From Paenibacillus_S vulneris (GTDB taxonomy: Bacteria; Bacillota; Bacilli; Paenibacillales; NBRC-103111): a stretch of 64,000 bases of DNA. The stretch is from NCBI RefSeq assembly GCF_039543185.1, contig NZ_BAABJG010000022.1:1-64000 (forward strand), given 5' to 3'. Position 1 is the stretch's first letter. Each line of letters begins with the position of its first letter. Made by a program: the position numbers and the translations under genes. Below the pieces are notes generated by a model. That model made no database searches and was not told the origin of the DNA. It saw only the letters and a program-made list of their open reading frames with translations. This document shows positions 1 to 8,996 of this stretch, in pieces.

Positions 1-64
1 TAGGCGCTTGCCAGCCCCCATTCCGGACTTTCACCGTAGAGATGACGCCCATGCTGGGCGTACA

Positions 65-107
65 TACAAAAGAGCGGAAGTGCCAAATGCGCTTCCGCTC
101 TTTTGTA
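65..107. terminator. Bidirectional terminator after ileS
   Basis: A 16-bp perfect inverted repeat (65-80 with 92-107) with A/T-rich flanks on both sides, so it can stop transcription from either strand. It starts directly after the ileS stop codon. Bases 1-64 show no gene I can support. Confidence 0.85.
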
Positions 108-3100
108 TTATTGTATAAACAAGCCTGCCTTGCGCCCTTCTCCCAAGCTTACATATTCCATTTCTTCCCGCCGGTTGAAGCTATAATGATTCAGAAGTAC
201 ATTTTCCTTCAAAACATGTTCGAATCGCTCCACGGCTTCCTGGGTTTCAGAGTCCGCATCCAATTCCAGATGGATCCGCTGGTCAACGGCAAGATTGAGC
301 TGCTTCCTATAGTCCTGCACTGCCCGCACTAATTCGCGCACGAGCCCTTCCTGCTCAAGCTCGGGGGTCAGCTCTGTATTTAATGCTGCTGTCAAACCGT
401 AACCGGAAGCAGAGGCAAATCCGGCTTTCGCGACCTTTTCAACCAGGAGCTCTTCTATAGGAATGTCGAGCACTTCTCCGCTGCTTGTATGGTGCAGATA
501 GTGTCCTGCCCGGACAATATCCGCAGCCTCCTTGGCAGATCGGGTACGCAAAGCCTGCTGCAACTCGGCAACGTGTTTGCCGTACTTGGGCCCTGCCGTC
601 TTTAAATTCAGCTTCAAAGAGACATCGACGAAGCCTTCTGCGCTGTGCTCTAATCGAATGGCTTTTACATTAATTTCCTCTTTAATGATGGACTCGTATC
701 CGGACAAATCGACGGTTTGGTCAAGAGCGACGATGAGCTCGGACAACGGCTGCCGCGTTTTCACACCACTTTCGTTTCGGACGCTGCGCGCAAGCTCCAC
801 TATGTTCCGAACCGTCTCCATTTCCTGCTCCAGCCGCAAATCCATTAGTCCGGCTTCAGCTTGAGGGTAATCAGTGAGATGTACGCTATCCATTTCTCCA
901 CCCAGGTTCAAATACAATTCATCGGACAAGAAAGGAGTATACGGAGCCATGAGCCTCGCCAACGTCACCAGCACTGTTCGAAGCGTCTGGTAAGCGGCCA
1001 GCTTATCTTCCGTAAGACCGTTCCCCCAGAACCGGTCTCTGGAGCGGCGGATGTACCAGTTGCTCATCTCATCGACGAAGCCTTCTATCGCCTTGGCGGG
1101 GTTCAGGAAGTCGTTGACTTCCAGCCCTTTGCCTACAGCAGCAGCCAATCGGTTCAATCGGGATATGATCCAACGGTCCAAAATATGACTGCTCTGAACG
1201 CTGCCATGCTCTCCGGGCTTGTAACCGTCAATCGAAGCATAGAGGGTGTAGAAGGCGTGCGCATTCACGATGGTATCGATAACCTTGGATTTAGCTTCTG
1301 CCACGATCTGCTTCGAAAACCGTTTGCTGTTCCAAGGCGCACTATCCGACAGCAAGGCCCAACGGAACGCATCCGTCCCGAATTCATTGATGATCTCCCA
1401 TGGATCGATGACGTTCCCTTTACTTTTGGACATTTTCTGGCCGTTCTCGTCCAGAATATGTCCTGTTGATAGAACCGCTTTATACGGCGCTTTTCCGTTA
1501 AAGAGCGTAGAGACTGCCAATAGGCTAAAGAACCAGCCCCTTGTCTGATCAATCCCTTCGCAGATCATGTCCGCAGGATATTGCCGTTCAAACATTTCCT
1601 TATTTTCAAAAGGAGAATGATACTGCGCAAAAGGCATAGAGCCGCTGTCGAACCATACGTCGATGACCTCAGGCGTGCGATCCATTGACCCCTTGCAGCA
1701 ATGAGGGCATTTCAGCTTGATTTCATCTACAAATGGCTTGTGCAGCTCCAAATCGGCAGCCACCTCCGTAACAGCCTTATCCTTTAAATCAGCTACGCTC
1801 GACGGCACGTATTCGCCTTGGCAATCCGGGCATACCCAGACATTCAGCGGCGTCCCCCAATACCGGTTCCGGCTTATATTCCAGTCGACAAGCTCTTCAA
1901 GGAAGTTCCCGAATCGGCCATCCCGCAAATGCTCGGGGTACCACGCTACCTCCCGGTTATTGGCGAGGAGCTGCTCTTTGACAGCTGTCGTACGAATAAA
2001 CCAGCTCTCGGTAGCATAATAGAGCAGCGGCGATTTGCAGCGCCAGCAGAACGGATAGCTGTGCTCGTATTTCTCCTTGGAGTACAAAAGCCCCCGCTCG
2101 GCCAGCAGCTTTACAATATCGACGTCGCAATCCTTGACGAACCGGCCTGCCAAATCCGTCACTTCATCAATATAGCGCCCGGCCGTATTGACTACGCTTA
2201 GCATGCTGATTCCGTTTTTCATTGCAGCCTTGTAATCATCCTCACCATGCGCAGGAGCGATATGAACAATTCCTGTACCGCTTGCATCCGTAACAAAATC
2301 ACCGTCAATGATTACATAGGCGTTCTGAGCTTTAACGTAAGGCAGAGGCGGAGAGTAGTGCAGTCCCACCAGCTCCTCGCCCTTCATGGTGCCTGCGATT
2401 TCATAATCGCTTTTCATCACTTTCTCAACCAGATTTTCGGCAACGATAAAGCATTCGCCGTTCTGAAGCACTTTGGCGTAATTAATTTGCTTGTTCACCG
2501 CTAGAGCTACGTTCGCAGGCAGCGTCCACGGCGTTGTCGTCCATGCCAGCACCGTTTCTTCCCGGCCTGTTAGTTTAAACTTCACCGTCGCTGACAAATC
2601 TTTGACATCCTCATAGCCTTGGGCCACTTCATGAGAGCTTAACGTCGTTTGACAGCACGGACAATATGGACTGACGCGATGGCCTTTGTACAGAAGCCCC
2701 TTCTTGTGGATTTCCGACAGCAAGTACCAGACACTCTCGATATAGTTGTTATCCAGGGTAACATACGGGTGCTCCATATCCGTCCAATATCCGATGGCCT
2801 CCGTCAGTTCCCGCCATTGCTTTTCGTATTCAAATACGCTTGCTTTACATTTAGCGACGAATTCGGCTACGCCATATCGCTCGATTTCCTGCTTGCCCGA
2901 AATGCCCAGCTGCTTTTCCACTCCGAGCTCAACTGGCAAACCGTGCGTATCCCAGCCTGCTTTGCGGATGACTTGGTGACCTGTCATCGTTTTGTACCGG
3001 CAAATAAAATCCTTGATGACCCGGCCCAATACATGCCCGATATGAGGTGCGCCATTTGCGGTCGGCGGCCCTTCATAGAACACGAAATTCGGCTTGCCTT

Positions 3101-3203
3101 CCCTGTTTTCGATTGATTTCCTGAACGTGCCTTGCCGCTGCCAATGCTCAAGAACGCGAAGCTCCCTGCTTCTCGCTTTTTCCTTAGGGTCTACATTCCT
3201 CAT
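108..3203 (-). CDS. ileS: Isoleucyl-tRNA synthetase, type 2 (IleS2-like)
   Basis: Class I synthetase that charges tRNA-Ile in the cytoplasm. Seen: HIGH signature at residues 54-57, KMSKS at about 590-594, a large CP1 editing insertion (TTTPWT near 222, HIAPAHGEDD near 315) and several Cys pairs (CPCC near 181, CWRC near 386, CPDC near 458, CPHC near 499). At 1031 residues it is about 100 longer than the usual bacterial IleS1. The N-terminal wording (YEGPPTANG, KAGWDTHGLPVE) is that of the eukaryote-like IleS2 group, which is known for mupirocin tolerance. I chose the ATG at 3203 because GGGAAGGTG lies 6 nt upstream; the longer frame would start on the GTG inside that site. It sits alone behind an Ile T-box leader. 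Confidence 0.96.
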   Translation of the reverse strand: MRNVDPKEKARSRELRVLEHWQRQGTFRKSIENREGKPNFVFYEGPPTANGAPHIGHVLGRVIKDFICRYKTMTGHQVIRKAGWDTHGLPVELGVEKQLGISGKQEIERYGVAEFVAKCKASVFEYEKQWRELTEAIGYWTDMEHPYVTLDNNYIESVWYLLSEIHKKGLLYKGHRVSPYCPCCQTTLSSHEVAQGYEDVKDLSATVKFKLTGREETVLAWTTTPWTLPANVALAVNKQINYAKVLQNGECFIVAENLVEKVMKSDYEIAGTMKGEELVGLHYSPPLPYVKAQNAYVIIDGDFVTDASGTGIVHIAPAHGEDDYKAAMKNGISMLSVVNTAGRYIDEVTDLAGRFVKDCDVDIVKLLAERGLLYSKEKYEHSYPFCWRCKSPLLYYATESWFIRTTAVKEQLLANNREVAWYPEHLRDGRFGNFLEELVDWNISRNRYWGTPLNVWVCPDCQGEYVPSSVADLKDKAVTEVAADLELHKPFVDEIKLKCPHCCKGSMDRTPEVIDVWFDSGSMPFAQYHSPFENKEMFERQYPADMICEGIDQTRGWFFSLLAVSTLFNGKAPYKAVLSTGHILDENGQKMSKSKGNVIDPWEIINEFGTDAFRWALLSDSAPWNSKRFSKQIVAEAKSKVIDTIVNAHAFYTLYASIDGYKPGEHGSVQSSHILDRWIISRLNRLAAAVGKGLEVNDFLNPAKAIEGFVDEMSNWYIRRSRDRFWGNGLTEDKLAAYQTLRTVLVTLARLMAPYTPFLSDELYLNLGGEMDSVHLTDYPQAEAGLMDLRLEQEMETVRNIVELARSVRNESGVKTRQPLSELIVALDQTVDLSGYESIIKEEINVKAIRLEHSAEGFVDVSLKLNLKTAGPKYGKHVAELQQALRTRSAKEAADIVRAGHYLHHTSSGEVLDIPIEELLVEKVAKAGFASASGYGLTAALNTELTPELEQEGLVRELVRAVQDYRKQLNLAVDQRIHLELDADSETQEAVERFEHVLKENVLLNHYSFNRREEMEYVSLGEGRKAGLFIQ

Positions 3204-3234
3204 CGAAGTCACCTTCCCAGTTTAGTTGTAAAAA

Positions 3235-3514
3235 CAAAAAAGACCCGTCCCCCAGAAGGGACGAGTCATCGCTCGCGTTACCACCCTTGTTCCGCACCAC
3301 AGCATAAAGCGGCGCAGCACTCATCAACGTACCATCATACGCGTTCCTTGTAACGGCGGACCCCCGGTTAAGCTTACTCGATTGACCTTTCAGCTTCACT
3401 TCTCCGAGATGATTTTCAACTAGGACATGAACACCGGCTTTCAGCAATCACCGGCTCTCTGGGGATCAACATCATAGTTTACTCTTTCTCGTCATCGAAT
3501 TTATCATTTACTTA
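3235..3514 (-). promoter_or_regulatory. T-box riboswitch leader of ileS (Ile specifier)
   Basis: The minus-strand RNA carries the T-box core AAGGGTGGTAACGC (3275-3288), a Stem I with an AGAGAGCCGG element, and ATCATC at 3408-3413, where the first ATC (3411-3413) followed by A fits an Ile specifier codon. The core is followed by a terminator hairpin (GACTCGTCCC paired with GGGACGGGTC, then a U run, about 3235-3267). Uncharged tRNA-Ile would pair with specifier and T-box and favour the antiterminator. Confidence 0.92.
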
Positions 3515-3520
3515 CTTCCG

Positions 3521-3549
3521 TTTATATACCAATTTTTATAATCTGTCAA
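3521..3549 (-). promoter_or_regulatory. Sigma-A promoter for the ileS T-box transcript
   Basis: Minus-strand -35 TTGACA (3544-3549) and -10 TATAAA (3521-3526) with a 17-bp spacer, placed just upstream of the T-box leader. Confidence 0.8.
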
Positions 3550-3570
3550 GTCATGTTGCTGTTGCAAAAG

Positions 3571-3599
3571 AAAAAGGCGCCCCATGGAGAGCACCTTTT
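3571..3599 (-). terminator. Terminator after the Gfo/Idh gene
   Basis: Minus-strand hairpin AAAAGGTGCTC paired with GGGCGCCTTTT (two G-U pairs), ending in a U run, 15 bp past the stop codon. Confidence 0.8.
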
Positions 3600-3614
3600 G
3601 GTATTAATGGAAGA

Positions 3615-4781
3615 TTAATGAGTTCCTTTAACGTCCATCTCAAGCTGTTTGGTTTCTTTTTTGTAGGTGGAGTTGTTGATGCGCTCCTGAAGCTTCTCGT
3701 AGTACAAATCTTCATTGATCGGAAGATCCACCCAGTTATCGATCCAGGAGGACAAATGCATCGCATTGGAAAGCGTCAAGCCTTTGATTCCTTCTTCCCC
3801 TGGAGCCAGGAGCGGCGTTCCGTTCAGAATGTGGTTGACGAAGTTTTGCGTAATGCCTTTATGGCCCGGGCCCGGCACTCCTTTAATAGGTACTTCGCAC
3901 TTCCAGCACTCGGGGGAGCCGAAACCGCCGGTGTATTCCTTGTTAAATTGCGGCTCAGGCGTTCGCAAGCGCCAGAAGGTTAGCTTCTCGTCCTCGATAA
4001 CGATTTTGCCGCGGTCGCCTGTAACTTCAAAACGGTTCGTCCCCGGAGCTTCCCCTGTCGTAGTAACGAACAAGCCGGTAGCACCGTTCTCGTACTCCAC
4101 ATAGGCGGTTACGTCATCTTCCACTTCAATATTGCGATATTTGCCGAATCCGCAGAATGCTCTGACACGCTTAGGCATCATATCGATAGTCCACTGCCAC
4201 AGGTCAAGCTGATGCGGGTCTTGGTTGATCAGGACACCGCCGCCTTCGCCCGCCCATGTTGCGCGCCAGCCGCCGGAATCATAGTAGCTTTGTGAGCGGT
4301 ACCAGTTCGTAATGATCCAGTTCGTGCGGCGAACCTCGCCAAGCTCACCGGATGTAATCAAATCTCTCAGCTTTTGGTAGAGAGGATTCGTACGCTGATT
4401 ATACATAATACCGAAGGCTTTACCCGATTTGGCTGCAGCTTCGTTCATTTCACGCACTTGCTTTGTATAAACGCCAGCAGGCTTTTCTACCAGCACATGG
4501 TATCCGTGAGAAAACGCTTTAATTGCAGAAGTCGGATGATCGTAGTGAGGCGTTGCGACAATCACTGCGTCAAATGCCTTCGATGCGAAGAATGCATCCA
4601 GATTATCGAACAGTTGAATATTTTTACTGCCGTGATTATTTCTTACCCATTCCAGGCGTGAAGCGTCGGTATCCACAATGGCTGTCAGCTCTGCACCCTT
4701 GACTTGGTTGTTCACCAAATATTCTGTGTGGCCCTTACCCATGTTGCCCACACCGATCAAACCGATACGCACTTTATCCAT
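3615..4781 (-). CDS. Gfo/Idh/MocA family NAD(P)-dependent oxidoreductase
   Basis: Cytoplasmic sugar or polyol dehydrogenase of 388 residues; substrate unknown. Seen: Rossmann motif GVGNMG (10-15), the family EKP motif (99-101) whose Lys is catalytic, and a GGGVLINQDPHQLDL segment supplying the catalytic His (about 190). The C-terminal alpha/beta domain is complete. The gene is monocistronic with its own promoter and terminator. The promoter spacer contains an exact copy of the 14-mer found in the promoter of the gluconate/LarA operon at 44.8 kb, so I infer it belongs to the same sugar-acid regulon. Candidate substrates are sugar acids or their precursors, but nothing in the sequence fixes this. 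Confidence 0.88.
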   Translation of the reverse strand: MDKVRIGLIGVGNMGKGHTEYLVNNQVKGAELTAIVDTDASRLEWVRNNHGSKNIQLFDNLDAFFASKAFDAVIVATPHYDHPTSAIKAFSHGYHVLVEKPAGVYTKQVREMNEAAAKSGKAFGIMYNQRTNPLYQKLRDLITSGELGEVRRTNWIITNWYRSQSYYDSGGWRATWAGEGGGVLINQDPHQLDLWQWTIDMMPKRVRAFCGFGKYRNIEVEDDVTAYVEYENGATGLFVTTTGEAPGTNRFEVTGDRGKIVIEDEKLTFWRLRTPEPQFNKEYTGGFGSPECWKCEVPIKGVPGPGHKGITQNFVNHILNGTPLLAPGEEGIKGLTLSNAMHLSSWIDNWVDLPINEDLYYEKLQERINNSTYKKETKQLEMDVKGTH

Positions 4782-4847
4782 TCGTGTTTGTCACCTTCCA
4801 TTTTTTCTTATTTTCATAAGATGATTAGCAATCGTTCTACCAACCTT

Positions 4848-4876
4848 ATTATATAATGCACACGTTAACATTACAA
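4848..4876 (-). promoter_or_regulatory. Promoter of the Gfo/Idh gene with embedded LacI-type operator
   Basis: Minus-strand -35 TTGTAA (4871-4876), 17-bp spacer, -10 TATAAT (4848-4853). The spacer is largely filled by TGTTAACGTGTGCA (4857-4870), a partial palindrome centred on CG as is typical for LacI-family operators. The same 14-mer occurs at 44777-44790. Repressor binding there would block RNA polymerase. Confidence 0.75.
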
Positions 4877-4900
4877 TAACAATTTCGGTATAAACAGCAA

Positions 4901-4933
4901 AAATCGTTCCTCTGTAATAGAAGAACGATTTTT
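4901..4933. terminator. Bidirectional terminator between the CBS gene and the Gfo/Idh gene
   Basis: A 13-bp stem (AAATCGTTCCTCT with its complement) with a 5-base loop, flanked by A and T runs. It insulates the Gfo/Idh promoter from readthrough out of the CBS-domain gene. Confidence 0.85.
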
Positions 4934-4961
4934 ATCCTTTATAAATGGGATGATCTGCGAT

Positions 4962-5393
4962 TTAGGCCTTAACTCCGTCCGAGGAAATTTTACTCAATGC
5001 TTCTCCGGCTTCATCTTCAAATTTATCCCTTACGGCGAGGTCACCGATCGAAACGATACCTACCAGCTCGCCGTTCTCGCATACCGGAAGACGGCGAATT
5101 TGCTGCTTCGCCATCATTTTGGCGGCTTCATCCACCGTCGTTTCCGGGGAGGCGGCAGTAATCTGATTGCTGCTCATGACTTCTTTAACGGAAGTAGAAC
5201 CTTCCCGCTTCTCAGCAAAGCCGCGAATAACGAGGTCACGGTCCGTTATAACGCCAATCAGCTTCTTGCCTTCCACAACGGGAATGAAGCCGGTATCCTC
5301 GTTCTTCATTTTTACGGCAACCTCATAAATATTATCCAGCAAGGTGACGGTCGAGCAATCTGTCGTCATGATGTCCTTCAATGCTCTACTCAA
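4962..5393 (-). CDS. CBS-pair domain protein
   Basis: A 143-residue cytoplasmic protein made almost only of two CBS motifs (about 5-60 and 70-125), with the typical VITDRDLV and VSIGDLAV ends of each repeat. CBS pairs bind adenosyl ligands such as AMP or ATP; no effector domain is attached, so the role is unknown. I chose the TTG at 5391-5393 because GGGAGGG sits 7 nt upstream and the product then begins with the usual S-x-x-x-K-D-I-M. A longer frame reaching 5546 would run into the upstream amidohydrolase gene and lacks a good site. It may be cotranscribed with the M20 gene, whose stop is 112 bp upstream. It is not AcuB, which carries an ACT domain. Confidence 0.85.
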   Translation of the reverse strand: MSRALKDIMTTDCSTVTLLDNIYEVAVKMKNEDTGFIPVVEGKKLIGVITDRDLVIRGFAEKREGSTSVKEVMSSNQITAASPETTVDEAAKMMAKQQIRRLPVCENGELVGIVSIGDLAVRDKFEDEAGEALSKISSDGVKA

Positions 5394-5505
5394 GGAAAAT
5401 CCCTCCCAAGGAAGTTGTCTAGAAAAACAAATCACCGCACGGGTGCTTGCCCTTCTGTGCAACCATAGATTTTCCCTAAACCTTGCGCAGCATGCGCCCT
5501 GGCGT

Positions 5506-6690
5506 TTAGCACTTATCGGAATTCCATTCCTTCTGGCAGTCGTCAATCATACCGATAAACAACTTGGCCGCCGCAGCCATTGCCGATTCGTCGATATCGA
5601 ATTTCGGGTGATGATGCGGATACACAATGCCGAGCTCCGGATTGCCGGCTCCTACGAACATGAAGCAGCCTTTGCGATGATGAAGGTAATAGGCAAAATC
5701 CTCCCCTGCCATGATAAGCGGCGATGTTTCTGCGGTCCCCGACTTGGCGGCCGCTCTATAAAATCTGTCTGCTTCTCCTGGATCGTTTATAACCGGAGGG
5801 TATCCCAATTTATAATCGATGGAAACTTCTGCTCCATACATGCTACAGGTCTGTTCTACGATGGACTCCAGTCTTTCCTTAACCTCCATTCTCAGCTTCG
5901 GATCGAAGGTTCGGACCGTGCCGTTCAATGAAGCTTTCTCTGCGATTACATTGAAACTCGTCCCTCCATGAAACGAGCCTACACTGACGACACAGGGCTG
6001 AGTCGGATCGACGGTACGGCTGACAATCGTTTGTAAATTGACCACCAGGTGTGAAGCTATCGCTATGCTATCCACGGTTTCATGAGGAAGTCCTCCGTGC
6101 CCGCCTTTTCCCTTCACGACAATTTCAAATTCATCCGCTGCCGCCATCATAGGACCGGGCCTGCAGTAGGCTGTTCCCACCGGGAACGGAGTCCATAGAT
6201 GAATCCCGTAAACGAAGTCAACGCCCTCGAGCGCCCCATCTTCTATCATACTGTAAGCCCCTCCGGGGGTTAATTCCTCCGCATGCTGGAACAGGAAGAC
6301 AATCGTGCCCTTGAGCTGCTCTCGATTCTCCGACAAGAGCTTCGCTACTCCGAGCAATGTTGCCGTGTGGGCATCGTGCCCGCATGCATGCATGACACCT
6401 TGTACTTTGGAGGAGAATTCGCAATTCTTCTCATCCTGGATCGGCAGGGCATCCATATCGGCGCGAAGCGCGATGGTAGGTCCGTCACCGCCGCGGCCTG
6501 TTAAACGTCCGACCACTCCATTCCCGCCAACCCCTGTAGTCACTTCCAGGCCCCATTCCCGCAAATGCGCGGCTACAAAAGACGCGGTTTCTTGTTCCTG
6601 AAACGATAATTCCGGATGCTGATGCAAGTATCTGCGCCAGCCCACCATTTCCGGATATAACAGATCCACTTTGTTCATTAGCGATTCCAT
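5506..6690 (-). CDS. M20 family metallo-amidohydrolase
   Basis: Peptidase M20D-type amidohydrolase of 394 residues (hippurate hydrolase, N-acyl amino acid or IAA-conjugate hydrolase group), cytoplasmic, with two metal ions. Seen: RADMDALP (76-83), HACGHDAH (101-108), the catalytic HAEE (136-139) and the dimerisation segment GKGGHGGLPHET (about 194-205). The ATG at 6688-6690 is preceded by GGAGG at 8 nt and is preferred over an upstream in-frame start that adds 20 unrelated residues. The exact acyl substrate cannot be read from the sequence. Confidence 0.9.
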   Translation of the reverse strand: MESLMNKVDLLYPEMVGWRRYLHQHPELSFQEQETASFVAAHLREWGLEVTTGVGGNGVVGRLTGRGGDGPTIALRADMDALPIQDEKNCEFSSKVQGVMHACGHDAHTATLLGVAKLLSENREQLKGTIVFLFQHAEELTPGGAYSMIEDGALEGVDFVYGIHLWTPFPVGTAYCRPGPMMAAADEFEIVVKGKGGHGGLPHETVDSIAIASHLVVNLQTIVSRTVDPTQPCVVSVGSFHGGTSFNVIAEKASLNGTVRTFDPKLRMEVKERLESIVEQTCSMYGAEVSIDYKLGYPPVINDPGEADRFYRAAAKSGTAETSPLIMAGEDFAYYLHHRKGCFMFVGAGNPELGIVYPHHHPKFDIDESAMAAAAKLFIGMIDDCQKEWNSDKC

Positions 6691-6893
6691 GGCTATTACC
6701 TCCGGTTTTAGACTTCTTCTTATTTTACCAAATGCCGTACTTTCTTTCATCCATGTGTCACAAGAATTTCAAATTTTTCTTGCGTCTTCGTTTGGACATT
6801 TAGCAATAGGCTTGCACAACTTTGGGAAACATACTATCATGATAAAAAGAAATGAGAATTTTTGGACTTGACTTTCTAGGAGGGCTTTTACAA

Positions 6894-7241
6894 GTGATTA
6901 TTGAAAATAGCGGCTTAAAAGGGCTTAAAAGCGATCTTGCCCATTTAGATGAAAGCACAGCCAAACTGGGCTTTGTCCGTTGGCAATGGGAATATTACCG
7001 CGCCACTTACGATTTGAAAATTACCGACAATGCGTCGAACAAAGATTACTTTTTGCGCATAAATACCCGTGTTGAATCTGGCAAGCTGGAGTCTCCGTAC
7101 GCCATTCTTTACATAGAAGACGTTTACATCGGAGTGGCAACCTTCCCTCATGGATTGGATTATCAATCTCCGATTCCTGATTCCGTAATGAAAATCGCTC
7201 AACAAAAGCTGTCGCAGCTCAAAACCGAATTGTCTGAATAA
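6894..7241 (+). CDS. YugN-like family protein
   Basis: A 115-residue soluble protein resembling the Bacillus YugN family, whose function is unknown. The start is GTG at 6894, with AGGAGGG 9 nt upstream; a longer frame beginning at 6852 has no site. It contains no signal peptide or membrane segment. It lies 12 bp before ftsW, so the two are probably one transcript. Confidence 0.75.
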   Translation: MIIENSGLKGLKSDLAHLDESTAKLGFVRWQWEYYRATYDLKITDNASNKDYFLRINTRVESGKLESPYAILYIEDVYIGVATFPHGLDYQSPIPDSVMKIAQQKLSQLKTELSE

Positions 7242-7253
7242 GCGGAGGTCATC

Positions 7254-8429
7254 ATGACTTCCCCGCGAAGAGGAACACCGGATTTTTTGCTGTTGTTTTT
7301 AACGTTTTTGCTCGTTTGCTTCGGTTTGGCTATGGTATTCAGCGCAAGCATGGCGTATACGCGTTCTGTACAAATTGACGGTGCGAAGATAACGGTCAAC
7401 GATCCTTCGTATCTGGTTATTCGTCAGGCGATCTTCGTTGCTTTGGGTACCGTAGCCATGTTTTTTTGTATGAACATCGATTTCAACAAGCTTAAAACAT
7501 GGGTTCGTCCCATGTTCATCGTCGTAGTCATCATGCTGCTTCTTGTTCCTGTCATCGGAACCGAGATTAATGGTGCCAGAAGCTGGTTCAGGATCGGAAG
7601 CTTCGGTATTCAGCCGGCCGAATTCGCCAAACTTGCCGTTATTTTATATTTGTCCAATTTAATAAGCAAAAAAGAGGACAAATTCAATGATTTCCAAAAA
7701 GGTCTGTTACCGGCACTTGTCATTGTCGGATTTATATCCGCGCTAATTATGCTGCAGCCTGATTTTGGCTCTACCATGATCCTGGTTATGTGTGCTGCCA
7801 TCGTTATCATCGTAGGGGGAGCCAACATAAAGCACTTATTCTTCCTAGGTATTTCAGGCGCAGGGGTCATGTCCGTAGCTGTTGCCATTCATATGATTCA
7901 ATCCAAGGGCGACAGCTACAAAATCGACCGTTTTACGTCCTTCTTGAATCCGTGGGCCGATCCGCTGGTTTCCGGCTATCAGCTTATTCAATCCTTTTAT
8001 GCGCTTGGACATGGAGGCTTCTCCGGAGCAGGCTTCGGACAAGGGATTCAAAAGCTGAATTATTTGCCGGAAGCGCACACAGATTTTATTTTTTCCATCA
8101 TAGGTGAAGAGCTTGGCTTTGTTGGTGCCACCTTATTCATCTTCATTTATTTAGCCTTCTTATGGCGCGGATTGACCGTTGCCGTCCGCTGCAAGGACCC
8201 CTTCGGTACTTTAGCCGGTGTCGGCATTGTCGGAATGATCGCGATTCAAGCGTTGATCAATCTGGGAGGAGTTACTGGAAGTATTCCGCTGACCGGAGTT
8301 CCACTGCCATTGATCAGCTACGGCGGCTCTTCCATGCTTGTTATGTTAACCAGTGTCGGCATCTTACTAAGCTTATCCAGGGAATATAACAAGCCTGATA
8401 AAGAACCTGCAAAGAAAAAGAGAGCCTGA
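7254..8429 (+). CDS. ftsW: FtsW/RodA/SpoVE family SEDS protein
   Basis: Polytopic membrane protein (391 residues, about ten hydrophobic segments) of the SEDS family, which polymerises peptidoglycan glycan strands together with a class B PBP. Seen: the first helix with MVFSAS, the GPxxFxIG-like segment GARSWFRIGSFGIQPAEFAK, and the conserved C-terminal block GGVTGSIPLTGVPLPLISYGGSS. FtsW is favoured over SpoVE because ylaN lies close by, as in the Bacillus ylaN-ftsW pair. The stop codon falls in the loop of the terminator. The Lys/Arg-rich tail is cytoplasmic. Confidence 0.88.
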   Translation: MTSPRRGTPDFLLLFLTFLLVCFGLAMVFSASMAYTRSVQIDGAKITVNDPSYLVIRQAIFVALGTVAMFFCMNIDFNKLKTWVRPMFIVVVIMLLLVPVIGTEINGARSWFRIGSFGIQPAEFAKLAVILYLSNLISKKEDKFNDFQKGLLPALVIVGFISALIMLQPDFGSTMILVMCAAIVIIVGGANIKHLFFLGISGAGVMSVAVAIHMIQSKGDSYKIDRFTSFLNPWADPLVSGYQLIQSFYALGHGGFSGAGFGQGIQKLNYLPEAHTDFIFSIIGEELGFVGATLFIFIYLAFLWRGLTVAVRCKDPFGTLAGVGIVGMIAIQALINLGGVTGSIPLTGVPLPLISYGGSSMLVMLTSVGILLSLSREYNKPDKEPAKKKRA

Positions 8430-8446
8430 ATCGGCTCTCTTTTTTA
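8419..8446 (+). terminator. Terminator of ftsW
   Basis: AGAGAGCC (8419-8426) pairs with GGCTCTCT (8433-8440), followed by a T run. The ftsW stop TGA (8427-8429) lies in the loop. Confidence 0.88.
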
Positions 8447-8522
8447 TGTCCCTCTTCTGCTTCCTGGTGCCCGGGCGCAGTAGAGATGTGCTCTTTGCGC
8501 AGGTTAGGAGGTGCGGAAATCA

Positions 8523-8909
8523 TTACTTCACTCTATGTAGATCTTCCGCGACTACGGCCTCTTCTTCGCGGAACGCAACGCCTTCCACTTTCACATTCAC
8601 TTCAACGACGGTTAATCCTGTCATATTCTCGACAGCTTCGCGAACGTTCAACTGCAAATTATGACAAACTTCTTGGATCTTGCTTCCGTAATTGACAATG
8701 ACTCGCAAATCGATAGCTGCTTCCACCTGACCTACTTCGACAGAAACACCTTTTTGCACATTTTTGCCGCTAAGCCTTTTGGCTAGTCCCTCGGAAATAC
8801 CTCCCGACATTGCGGCGATCCCAGGAGTCTCCAACGCAGCCAAGCCTGCGATAGTCGAAACGACATCATCTGAAATGCGAATGAGACCTGCTTGAATTTC
8901 TTCGGACAT
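8523..8909 (-). CDS. Asp23/Gls24 family envelope stress response protein
   Basis: A 128-residue protein of the Asp23/Gls24 family (YqhY/YloU type). Seen: the opening GLIRISDDVVSTIAGLAALETPGI, the MSGG turn, and the later VNYGSKIQEVC segment followed by VEVNVKVEGV, which are the family signatures. Members are abundant cytoplasmic or membrane-associated proteins linked to envelope stress or fatty-acid synthesis. The ATG at 8907-8909 is used because AAGGAG is 8 nt away; the in-frame GTG three codons earlier overlaps that site. It stands alone between two convergent or parallel single genes. Confidence 0.88.
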   Translation of the reverse strand: MSEEIQAGLIRISDDVVSTIAGLAALETPGIAAMSGGISEGLAKRLSGKNVQKGVSVEVGQVEAAIDLRVIVNYGSKIQEVCHNLQLNVREAVENMTGLTVVEVNVKVEGVAFREEEAVVAEDLHRVK

Positions 8910-8996
8910 ACGGATCACTCCTTAATGGGTTATAGTTCCATTGTAATGACTTCCAACGGGGAAATCAACTTGTCCAAGCTGACGTCTGACCAACGT

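Noticed and set aside
861..1469. Long plus-strand reading frame opposite ileS (202 residues)
   Set aside because: It lies wholly inside ileS, has no family resemblance and no convincing ribosome-binding site; shadow frame.
4507..4523. cre-like GAGAAAACGCTTTAATT inside the Gfo/Idh gene
   Set aside because: It lies in the coding sequence, codon use explains it and it is not near the promoter.
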